The notes under the pieces were generated by a model. That model was not told where the DNA came from. It saw only the letters and a list, made by a program, of their open reading frames with translations, and did not search any database. This document shows, piece by piece, positions 1 through 5,628 of a stretch of 8,025 nucleotides of DNA (its first letter is position 1; each line of letters starts with the position of its first letter). Origin of the DNA: Treponema sp. (GTDB lineage Bacteria; Spirochaetota; Spirochaetia; Treponematales; Treponemataceae); the NCBI GenBank assembly GCA_016290335.1, contig JAEETM010000123.1, positions 1 to 8,025 on the forward strand, written 5' to 3'. Both the position numbers and the translations under genes were made by a program.

Positions 1-16
1 CTATATTATAATAACA

Positions 17-66
17 TACATTCTTCAATTAATGTAGAGAGGAATTACTGTATCATCGCAGTAATT
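17..66. repeat. Two short inverted repeats, each with an 8-nt spacer, ahead of the FAD-dependent gene
   Basis: TACATT (17-22) pairs with AATGTA (31-36), and AATTACTG (43-50) pairs with CAGTAATT (59-66). Both are perfect and both are separated by exactly 8 nt; their centres are 28 bp apart. The second repeat covers where the -35 region would lie for the promoter at 70-78, so it could be an operator. Neither is followed by a T-run, so a terminator for an upstream gene is unlikely. The regulator is unknown. Confidence 0.4.
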
Positions 67-69
67 TCG

Positions 70-78
70 TGTTATAAT
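70..78 (+). promoter_or_regulatory. Extended -10 promoter, leaderless start of the FAD-dependent gene
   Basis: TG-t-TATAAT is a perfect -10 hexamer (73-78) with the extended TGn element. It ends 6 nt before the ATG at 85, which would put transcription start on or beside the A of the start codon. No clear TTGACA-like -35 is seen, as is common for extended -10 promoters. There is no Shine-Dalgarno in cagccc between the hexamer and ATG. This is inferred from sequence only. Confidence 0.6.
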
Positions 79-84
79 CAGCCC

Positions 85-1689
85 ATGATTAAAGAAATAA
101 CTATTACTATAAACCCGGAAGATGAAAAAAATTACAATAGATTGAAGACACTGGTGTTCAAGGAGCTTAAGCAGAACGGCATAAAGTTTACGGCAGAAAA
201 GACTACACTTGTGTTTCAGAAAAAATCGATAGATGCACGTCATGGAAGGGTTAAGCTTCATTTAAGATATAAGGTTTACATTGATGAAAAGCCGGCGGAT
301 AGTGAAGATGCTGTACCGGTATGGAAAAAGGTTTCGGAATCGAAAACTGTAATAATCATCGGCTCAGGGCCGGCGGGACTTTTCGCTGCTCTAAGGCTTC
401 TGGAAGATGAAATTAAACCTGTAATCATAGAGCGCGGAACCGATACAACCTCCCGCAGAAAAGATATTGCACTTATCAGCACAAAAAACTTTGTAAATGC
501 AAACAGCAACTACTGCTTTGGCGAAGGTGGAGCCGGTACTTTTTCGGACGGAAAGCTCTATACAAGAAGCAACAAGCGTGGTGACATCGGCAGAATATTA
601 CGGATTTTTGCTCATTTTGGCGCAGATAAAGCAATTTTAACCGATGCACACCCGCACATAGGTACAGACAGACTACCAAAAGTTATAAACAATATGCGGA
701 ATAAGATTATTGAGCTTGGCGGCGAGTTCCATTTTAATACAAAGCTCACAGATTTTATTATTGAAGAATGTAAAGGGGCTGAAACAGTCTGCGGAGTTAT
801 GACAGAAGATGTCATCTCTGGTGAAAAAACTGAGTTCCGTGGCGATGCAGTTATTCTTGCAACCGGCCATTCTGCAACCGATGTTTACAGTCTGATTGCT
901 CGCACTTCCCCAGCGGCACTTGAAGCCAAAACGTTTGCCGTTGGAGTCCGCGTTGAACATCCCCGAAAGCTCATAGATAACATTCAGTATCACGGAAAAA
1001 CAGAAGGAATGCCGACAGCTGAATACCGTGTTACAGTCCAGGAGGATGAAAGGGGCGTTTATTCCTTTTGTATGTGCCCTGGCGGATTTGTTGTTCCTTC
1101 TGCTTCGGGTGATGAAGAAATTGTTGTAAATGGAATGTCGGCAGCGGCAAGAAACTCAAAATGGTCGAATGCGGCAATTGTAGTAGAAACCCGCCCCGAA
1201 GATATTCCACAGAACTTTGTTGGCGAGGCAGAAAAAATGGGTTGTCCGGCACTTGCAGGTTTACTTTTCAGAACAGACCTTGAAAAGAAGGCTAAAATGA
1301 ACGGTAAAGGACAGGCTGCACCTGCCCAGCTGCTTACAGACTTTCTGGCAAACAAACAGTCTGAAACACTGCCGGAAACAAGCTATACACCGGGAATTAC
1401 AGCTTCAAACTTAAACGAATGGCTTCCTCCACACATTTGTACAAGGCTGCAGAAGGGTTTCCGTGATATTGATAAAAAAATGCATGGTTTTGTTTCGCCG
1501 GAGGCACTTTTAATAGCAGTAGAAACCAGAACAAGCACCCCGGTAAGGATTCTGCGCGACGGCGAAACGATGGAGTGCACGGTATTAAAGAGGCTTTACC
1601 CGGCTGGAGAAGGAAGCGGGTATGCGGGCGGTATTGTTTCAAGCGCAATGGATGGAGAAAAAGTTGCAAATCTTATTGCTTTTTTATAA
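85..1689 (+). CDS. FAD-dependent oxidoreductase, COG2509 family
   Basis: A 534-residue cytosolic flavoprotein. Residues 1-80 form a small N-terminal alpha/beta domain typical of this family. The dinucleotide fold begins at about 88, with GSGPAG at 93-98 and the adenosine-ribose-binding acidic residue E116 (VIIERG). Further family signatures are GEGGAGTFSDGK (146-157), ATGHSA (259-264), SFCMCPGGF (327-335), ETRTSTPVRI (480-489) and a C-terminal FAD-closing motif YPAGEGSGYAGG (505-516). Length and motif order fit full-length COG2509 members (FAD-dependent dehydrogenase with its own C-terminal domain), whose substrate is not established. The conserved C329-x-C331 pair is a family mark and could be redox active, which is inference. 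The start at 85 is the first ATG after an in-frame block. It lacks a Shine-Dalgarno but lies 6 nt after an extended -10 element. No terminator separates it from the regulator 23 nt downstream, so readthrough is possible. Confidence 0.92.
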   Translation: MIKEITITINPEDEKNYNRLKTLVFKELKQNGIKFTAEKTTLVFQKKSIDARHGRVKLHLRYKVYIDEKPADSEDAVPVWKKVSESKTVIIIGSGPAGLFAALRLLEDEIKPVIIERGTDTTSRRKDIALISTKNFVNANSNYCFGEGGAGTFSDGKLYTRSNKRGDIGRILRIFAHFGADKAILTDAHPHIGTDRLPKVINNMRNKIIELGGEFHFNTKLTDFIIEECKGAETVCGVMTEDVISGEKTEFRGDAVILATGHSATDVYSLIARTSPAALEAKTFAVGVRVEHPRKLIDNIQYHGKTEGMPTAEYRVTVQEDERGVYSFCMCPGGFVVPSASGDEEIVVNGMSAAARNSKWSNAAIVVETRPEDIPQNFVGEAEKMGCPALAGLLFRTDLEKKAKMNGKGQAAPAQLLTDFLANKQSETLPETSYTPGITASNLNEWLPPHICTRLQKGFRDIDKKMHGFVSPEALLIAVETRTSTPVRILRDGETMECTVLKRLYPAGEGSGYAGGIVSSAMDGEKVANLIAFL

Positions 1690-1703
1690 CTCTCTGATAC
1701 AAT
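1676..1703 (+). promoter_or_regulatory. Promoter of the membrane-anchored regulator gene
   Basis: TTGCTT (1676-1681), a 16-nt spacer and TACAAT (1698-1703), preceded by TG at 1695-1696 as an extended -10. The -35 overlaps the last codons of the upstream flavoprotein gene. The hexamer ends 9 nt before the ATG at 1713, so the predicted 5' leader is only a few nucleotides and has no Shine-Dalgarno. This is inferred from sequence only. Confidence 0.5.
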
Positions 1704-1712
1704 AGTAGTATT

Positions 1713-2471
1713 ATGAAGTTTAATAGAATCAACGCCGAGAGAGTTGTATCTATTATTGGAACAATTTATATGGGATTGGCTCTCATGAGTGCCATTCTTT
1801 TAAATGGTGATTCTAATTCCATTATCCCCCATAGTAAAATTGTTATAATTGTTACCCACAGTGTTTGTACACTGCTGTCTTTTATTTCAATATTTAAGAC
1901 TGGTATCAGATTAAAAATTGTTGTTTTATTAACAGAAAGTTGTTTGCTCATTCTTACTAATTACGAAATACTAGGTATTTTCTTTTTTTACTTTGCAATT
2001 ATACTTCTCGTATGTAACAACTTTTTTACAAGTAAATCGTTTTTTCAAGCCAGTATTCTCTTTGATTTTCATCTTTTAAATATTCTTCTTATGTATACTC
2101 ATGGATGGCCACAGACAATTGTTGCTCTTGCAACCTCTGTTTTTGCTGCCTTCTTCTTTTACTGGATTTACAAAATCTTAAAATCAAAGCTTTCTTACTT
2201 ACTGCCTTCTTCTGTAACACAAAACGAGGTTTTACAGTCGGTAAAACCGGGTTCAGAAATCTCTCTCAAAGATTATAACCTTACAGACAGACAAATTGAT
2301 TTCGTTCTGGATTATCTTCATAACAATCTTTCTTACAATGACCTTAGCGAAAAGTATTATGTAAGTCTTTCAACTGTAAAAAAAGATTTTGCTGAAGTAT
2401 TTAAGATTTTTAATGTAACAAAGCTGGAAGAATTGCACATCCTTTTTCTCCAATACCATATAGTTAAATAA
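1713..2471 (+). CDS. Membrane-anchored LuxR/GerE-type helix-turn-helix regulator
   Basis: A 252-residue protein with two parts. Residues 11-153 are very hydrophobic and give about six predicted membrane segments (roughly 11-30, 43-62, 68-82, 85-102, 111-127, 134-153). After a linker, residues 187-250 read as a GerE-like DNA-binding domain: LTDRQIDFVLDYL corresponds to the usual LTxREREVL helix, then LSYNDLSEKYYVSLSTVKKD is the turn and recognition helix (the S-x-x-TVK pattern is diagnostic). No receiver domain or phospho-acceptor is present, so any signal is probably sensed by the membrane part. The gene is visibly richer in T and A than its neighbours, partly because of its hydrophobic codons. 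Its targets are unknown; self-regulation or control of the structured region downstream is speculation. The start is the ATG just after an extended -10; no Shine-Dalgarno is seen. Confidence 0.82.
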   Translation: MKFNRINAERVVSIIGTIYMGLALMSAILLNGDSNSIIPHSKIVIIVTHSVCTLLSFISIFKTGIRLKIVVLLTESCLLILTNYEILGIFFFYFAIILLVCNNFFTSKSFFQASILFDFHLLNILLMYTHGWPQTIVALATSVFAAFFFYWIYKILKSKLSYLLPSSVTQNEVLQSVKPGSEISLKDYNLTDRQIDFVLDYLHNNLSYNDLSEKYYVSLSTVKKDFAEVFKIFNVTKLEELHILFLQYHIVK

Positions 2472-2507
2472 AAAAAACGACTTGCCAGATAATTCTGACA
2501 AGCCGTT
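2470..2507 (-). terminator. Intrinsic terminator for minus-strand transcription
   Basis: The arms 2476-2488 and 2495-2507 form a 13-bp stem with a 6-nt loop. Read on the minus strand the two imperfect positions become G-U wobbles and the stem is followed by a run of eight T. Read on the plus strand the same positions are A-C mismatches and no T-run follows. The hairpin is therefore oriented for a minus-strand RNA, although it begins directly after the plus-strand regulator stop codon. No minus-strand gene is seen upstream of it. Confidence 0.6.
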
Positions 2508-2680
2508 CTCTCGTCCGAGATAAACTCCTTCCACTCCCCAAGCAAACTCTCCAATGTACCCAAGCGTTAAAGATTTTATGAATTACCATTTTTATATGGT
2601 GTTTTTTACTATTTTTTTTATCTATTCTTATTTATTAAATTCTTTACTTTCTTACATGTTTCTATTAAACGATTCATTAT
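2470..2680 (-). ncRNA. Candidate minus-strand small RNA (weak)
   Basis: A minus-strand terminator sits at 2470-2507 without a matching gene. On the same strand TTGACC (2715-2710), a 17-nt spacer and TAACAT (2692-2687) form a possible promoter, with a perfect TATAAT also at 2681-2676. Transcription from near 2680 would give an RNA of roughly 200 nt ending at the hairpin. The 60 nt before the hairpin (2508-2566) are richer in G on the minus strand than the AT-rich surroundings, which is compatible with a structured RNA. It matches no RNA family I recognise. A remnant of a lost minus-strand gene is an equal alternative. Confidence 0.25.
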
Positions 2681-2732
2681 AGTTATATGTTATTTCATAA
2701 AATCCTTGCGGTCAATGCTTTGAAATACGATT

Positions 2733-2764
2733 TAACCAAGGTTACGAAAAAATAACCGTGGTTA
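2733..2764. promoter_or_regulatory. Twin TAACCnnGGTTA palindromes, probable operator
   Basis: TAACCAAGGTTA (2733-2744) and TAACCGTGGTTA (2753-2764) are each perfect 5-bp inverted repeats around a 2-bp centre. They are 20 bp apart centre to centre, close to two helical turns, which suits side-by-side binding of two dimers on one DNA face. The pair as a whole also forms a 13-bp near-perfect inverted repeat (2732-2744 against 2753-2765, one mismatch) with an 8-nt A-rich loop, so a hairpin is the alternative reading. No T-run follows, arguing against a terminator. The protein is unknown. Confidence 0.55.
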
Positions 2765-2769
2765 ATTAT

Positions 2770-2824
2770 GTACAGAATCAGCACAAAATCAGTACACTAA
2801 CAGTACACAGACAGAACAAAAAGC
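2770..2824. repeat. Five direct repeats phased at exactly 11 bp
   Basis: The core G(T/C/A)ACA starts at 2770, 2781, 2792, 2803 and 2814, an exact 11-bp period over five units. The units read GTACAGAATCA, GCACAAAATCA, GTACACTAACA, GTACACAGACA and GAACAAAAAGC, so the last is the most decayed. OmpR/PhoB-family response regulators are known to bind direct repeats spaced about 10-11 bp, which makes a multi-site activator array for the downstream gene the leading inference. The array lies about 75-130 bp before the ATG at 2899. Replication-type iterons are less likely in this context. Confidence 0.6.
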
Positions 2825-2825
2825 C

Positions 2826-2843
2826 GATTATTGCAGAATAATC
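2826..2843. repeat. Short hairpin or operator before the PurH-like gene
   Basis: GATTATT (2826-2832) and AATAATC (2837-2843) are a perfect 7-bp inverted repeat with a 4-nt GCAG loop. Two more C-G pairs are possible outside a single bulged A. The T-rich run starts only some 20 nt later, so it is a poor terminator. It may be a further protein-binding site upstream of the promoter. Confidence 0.3.
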
Positions 2844-2883
2844 AGGTGTAATTGCTTTGCTAGTTTTCTTATTTATATTTTTT

Positions 2884-2892
2884 TGCTATTAT
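2884..2892 (+). promoter_or_regulatory. Extended -10 promoter, leaderless start of the PurH-like gene
   Basis: TG-c-TATTAT, with the hexamer at 2887-2892, ends 6 nt before the ATG at 2899. This is the same geometry as at the FAD-dependent gene (70-87). No Shine-Dalgarno lies in the T-rich sequence before the ATG. An overlapping alternative is TTGCTT (2852-2857), a 16-nt spacer and TATATT (2874-2879), which would leave a leader of about 13 nt, also without a Shine-Dalgarno. Confidence 0.5.
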
Positions 2893-2898
2893 TACACT

Positions 2899-4533
2899 AT
2901 GACTAAGCGTGCTATTATTCATGTGGAAAACACAGAAGGCGTTTTGGAGTTTGCAAGGTTCCTTTCCGGTGCAGGATGGACTATAATCTCGGCAAATAAG
3001 ACAGAAGACCTGCTTCACCGCGAAAAAATCCCGGTTTCAAGGGAACAGGCTCTTGTTGAAAACAACATTTATTTTACAGATACCTCAAAGCTTGTTCAGT
3101 CAATTTTAAACACAAAATACCCTGATTCAGATAATCAGCCGCTTAATCCTTCAGACAGGGAAAATGACATCTACATTCTCTGCATAAACTTTTACCCTTC
3201 AATGAATCCGCCTGTTAAACCGAATAATATACAGCAGATAAAAGCAATTACAAAGCCTGGAAACTACTATATTTCAACTTTATTACGAAACGCTTTTGTT
3301 AATTATGAAAATATCCTCATCCTTACTGATCCTGCCGACTACAAGGAAGCAATCATACAGTTAAGGACAAACAATATTACCGACAATTTCCGTGTTTATC
3401 TGGCAGCAAAGGCACTTAATCTTCTTGCAGCTTACGACAGCGGCCTTTCGGACACTCTTTTAATGGAAGCCCACCAGAAAGGCGACTTCCTGAATTACCT
3501 GCTTTTCCCATACAGAAAGCACCAGGCTTTACGTTCAGGCTTGAATCCACAGCAAAAAGCATGCCTTTACAAGTTCCCGTTTGAAACCGGCGTAATGACC
3601 GGACTCCAGAAGCTCCCTGCAAAAGATCTTTCTTACGGTACAATTTCGGATGCTTCCTTAGTTTGGGAAGAAATCTGCATGATGTACGGTAATTTAAAGA
3701 ATCAGTCAAATGTAAAAAGCACTAATTTTGACGGATATACCTTTACAACGCAGTTTACACCTCAAACAGGTACAGTTTTCACAGTTGCTGTAAAATATAA
3801 TCAAATACTCGGCGCTTCTTTTTCATCAGATATTTTATCTTCGTTCCAGAATACCTGCCAGAGTAAGAATTATGATGTTGATAACGTAACAATCGGCAGC
3901 AGCTCCGTTATTGATGATAATGCCGCAAACGAAATGATAAAGCATCCTCTTGCCGCAATTGTAGCACCAGGCTTTACCGATAAAGCAAAGGAAATATTCG
4001 AGCAGAATAAATCAATTAAGCTGATTTCGGTTTCAAAAGTCAGCAATGTTGAATACAGTGTTAAACTGCTGAATGGCGGAGTACTTTTCCAGACCCGCGA
4101 TTCAACAATCTTTAATCACTGGAGCGTAAAAACTAAAAAACGCCCTGCTCAGTATATGGCCGACCAGATGATTTTTGGAATGATGCTTGCAATCGCTACA
4201 AAAACACACACTGCCGTGCTTATTAAAAACTTTTCAATTATAAGTATTGCACAGGGCTGCCGTTCCGAAAAACGCGCAATGGATGAGCTTCTTTTTGAGC
4301 TTGGAGAATACAATGGTACTAACCAGGCATATAATAAAGAAAATCCGGTTGCAGACCTTCTTGTCTGCGATACAGCTTTTTCTTTGAACGATTCTGTTAA
4401 AAAACTGATTGATATGGGTGTTTCCGCAATTATTCAGACAGGCGGTAAACCAGACGATGATGAACTTATAAATTACTGCGGTGAACATGATGTAACGCTG
4501 ATTTTTACAGGAACATCGCATATTTCATACTAA
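2899..4533 (+). CDS. purH: Diverged PurH-family protein (AICAR transformylase/IMP cyclohydrolase homologue), probably not catalytic
   Basis: A 544-residue protein colinear with bifunctional PurH, which normally converts AICAR to FAICAR and then IMP. Recognisable anchors are the N-terminal MGS-like domain (RAIIHVENTEGVLEFARFL, 4-22), INFYP (96-100), LTDPADY (142-148), AAKALNLLAAYD (169-180), LRSGLNPQQ (211-219, usually LRYGENPHQ), LSYGTISD (244-251), LNGGVLFQTRD (391-401), TKKRP (412-416) and IIQTGGKPDDDE (511-522). Key motifs are missing. The GRVKTLHP substrate loop is unrecognisable around 60-73, and the IDIGG segment and its catalytic Lys region read GNYYISTLLRNAFVNY. The transformylase KHxNPCG motif reads KYNQILG (299-305), with catalytic His replaced by Y300, and the DPTSAFGG motif is absent. 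The KSN Asn is H437, and the terminal His is Y544. The ATG at 2899 aligns with normal PurH N-termini; the TTG at 2857 would add a hydrophobic stretch lying inside the promoter. It is followed by mraY after 18 nt. Homology is clear; loss of activity is inference. Confidence 0.8.
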   Translation: MTKRAIIHVENTEGVLEFARFLSGAGWTIISANKTEDLLHREKIPVSREQALVENNIYFTDTSKLVQSILNTKYPDSDNQPLNPSDRENDIYILCINFYPSMNPPVKPNNIQQIKAITKPGNYYISTLLRNAFVNYENILILTDPADYKEAIIQLRTNNITDNFRVYLAAKALNLLAAYDSGLSDTLLMEAHQKGDFLNYLLFPYRKHQALRSGLNPQQKACLYKFPFETGVMTGLQKLPAKDLSYGTISDASLVWEEICMMYGNLKNQSNVKSTNFDGYTFTTQFTPQTGTVFTVAVKYNQILGASFSSDILSSFQNTCQSKNYDVDNVTIGSSSVIDDNAANEMIKHPLAAIVAPGFTDKAKEIFEQNKSIKLISVSKVSNVEYSVKLLNGGVLFQTRDSTIFNHWSVKTKKRPAQYMADQMIFGMMLAIATKTHTAVLIKNFSIISIAQGCRSEKRAMDELLFELGEYNGTNQAYNKENPVADLLVCDTAFSLNDSVKKLIDMGVSAIIQTGGKPDDDELINYCGEHDVTLIFTGTSHISY

Positions 4534-4541
4534 AGCTACCT

Positions 4542-4545
4542 GGAG
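4542..4545 (+). promoter_or_regulatory. Shine-Dalgarno of mraY
   Basis: GGAG lies 6 nt before the ATG at 4552, inside the 18-nt gap after the PurH-like stop codon. It supports translation of mraY as the second gene of a shared mRNA. It contrasts with the Shine-Dalgarno-free starts of the three promoter-proximal genes. Confidence 0.7.
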
Positions 4546-4551
4546 TTATAA

Positions 4552-5628
4552 ATGCTTTTTTATTTAGGACAATTTTTGCAGCAATATTGGGGACCGGCAA
4601 GACTTCTTTCTTCTTATGCTGTACTCATTACGCTGGCACTTTACACAGGATTCTTTCTTTCACTTAAGATAATCCCTAAGTTTTACGACAAGCTCCCCCA
4701 CGACCGGGGCCGCGAGTTTACCCTTAAAGAAAATGCAGAAGCCGCAAAGGGCAAACCGACAGGAGCCGGAAGCGTTTTCATTACAATTTTTGTAATTTTG
4801 TGTCTGCTTTTTGTACCTATGAGCTGGACAAGAGCTTCTGTGATTGCGCTCACCTGGCTTACAATGCTTACCGGTTATCTTGATGACCGCAGCACAACCT
4901 CCTGGGGTGAATACTTAAAAGGCGCGCTCGACCTTATTATAAGTGTTGGAACAGCTTTTATTCTGTACTATGGTCTTAAATCTGCTTCTGATGATGGAAT
5001 TGTTCGGTTCTGGCTGCCATTTATTTCACATGAGGTGGCAGTTAATCCTGTAGTATACATCATAATCTGTACAATTATGCTCTGGGCTTCCATAAACACA
5101 ACTAACTGTACTGATGGTGTTGACGGGCTTTCATCTTCTCTTGTTTTGATTGCCCTGCTTACTTTGGGAATTGTGTTCTATTTTATTCTTGGGCATAAAG
5201 ATATTTCTGCTTACCTGCTCGTTCCTCATTTCCAGGGCGGTGCTAACTGGGCAATTGCTCTTTTTGCAATGGCGGGTGTTGTAATGGGCTATTTGTGGCA
5301 CAATGCCTTCCCAAGCGAATGTCTTATGGGAGATGCTGGCAGCCGCGCTTTAGGTTACTTTATTGGCGTTTGTGTTATGATTTCGGGTAACCCTTTCATT
5401 ATTTTTGCAACTTCTTCCATTATATTTGTAAACGGCGGAATGGGATTGCTCAAGGTTTTCCTTTTACGCTTCTTTAAGATTAAGATTTTCGAAAATATCC
5501 GCTTCCCTCTGCACGACCACATGCGTAAAAATCACGGATGGTCGCCAACGCAGGTACTCTTAAAGTTTATGATTATACAGCTTTTGATTACATGCGCGCT
5601 GCTGGGAATATTCTTCAAGATCAGATAG
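4552..5628 (+). CDS. mraY: Phospho-N-acetylmuramoyl-pentapeptide-transferase (lipid I synthase)
   Basis: An integral membrane enzyme that transfers phospho-MurNAc-pentapeptide from UDP to undecaprenyl phosphate, making lipid I on the cytoplasmic face. At 358 residues with about ten membrane segments it has normal MraY size. The ends match the family: MLFYLGQFL at the N-terminus and NHGWSPTQVLLKF...FFKIR at the C-terminus. Catalytic and Mg-binding motifs are present: GYLDD (D111, D112), NTTNCTDGVDGL (182-193, with N185, D188 and D191) and MGDAGS (D261). KPTGAG (68-73) stands in for the usual PTMGG. The cytoplasmic signature usually written HHH reads PLHDHMRKNHGW (H321-D322-H323), with the middle His replaced by Asp. 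It has a Shine-Dalgarno and sits 18 nt behind the PurH-like gene, so the two are probably cotranscribed. None of the usual division and cell-wall cluster neighbours (murF, murD, ftsW) is next to it here. Confidence 0.93.
   Translation: MLFYLGQFLQQYWGPARLLSSYAVLITLALYTGFFLSLKIIPKFYDKLPHDRGREFTLKENAEAAKGKPTGAGSVFITIFVILCLLFVPMSWTRASVIALTWLTMLTGYLDDRSTTSWGEYLKGALDLIISVGTAFILYYGLKSASDDGIVRFWLPFISHEVAVNPVVYIIICTIMLWASINTTNCTDGVDGLSSSLVLIALLTLGIVFYFILGHKDISAYLLVPHFQGGANWAIALFAMAGVVMGYLWHNAFPSECLMGDAGSRALGYFIGVCVMISGNPFIIFATSSIIFVNGGMGLLKVFLLRFFKIKIFENIRFPLHDHMRKNHGWSPTQVLLKFMIIQLLITCALLGIFFKIR

Larger units (their letters stand above)
2472..2898. other. 427-nt gene-free intergenic region with dense repeat structure
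   Basis: No credible protein gene was found. In order it holds: a minus-strand terminator (2470-2507), a G-rich (minus-strand) stretch to 2566, a very AT-rich stretch with T-runs (2567-2700), a twin palindrome (2733-2764), five repeats phased by 11 bp (2770-2824), a 7-bp hairpin (2826-2843), and the promoter of the PurH-like gene (2884-2892). Confidence 0.7.

Noticed and set aside
673..993. 106-codon open frame antisense to the FAD-dependent gene
   Set aside because: It lies entirely within a strongly supported conserved gene, has no promoter or ribosome-binding site, and shows no recognisable motif.
2357..2563. 68-codon open frame on the minus strand across the regulator 3' end
   Set aside because: It would start with TTG, has a stop just upstream, runs straight through a strong minus-strand terminator and then antisense to the HTH domain. 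An overlapping frame is equally open. It is not a credible protein, although a gene remnant at 2508-2566 cannot be excluded.
2732..2765. Rho-independent terminator from the 13-bp near-palindrome
   Set aside because: No T-run follows on either strand and no gene ends just upstream on either strand. Each half is itself a palindrome, which suits an operator better.
2770..2824. CRISPR array
   Set aside because: The repeats are 11-bp units with no unique spacers, and no cas genes are near. The pattern is a phased binding array.
2857..2898. In-frame TTG start that would lengthen the PurH-like protein by 14 residues
   Set aside because: The added residues (LVFLFIFFCYYYT) come from the T-rich promoter sequence including the extended -10. 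PurH proteins begin close to the RAxIxV strand, matching the ATG at 2899.
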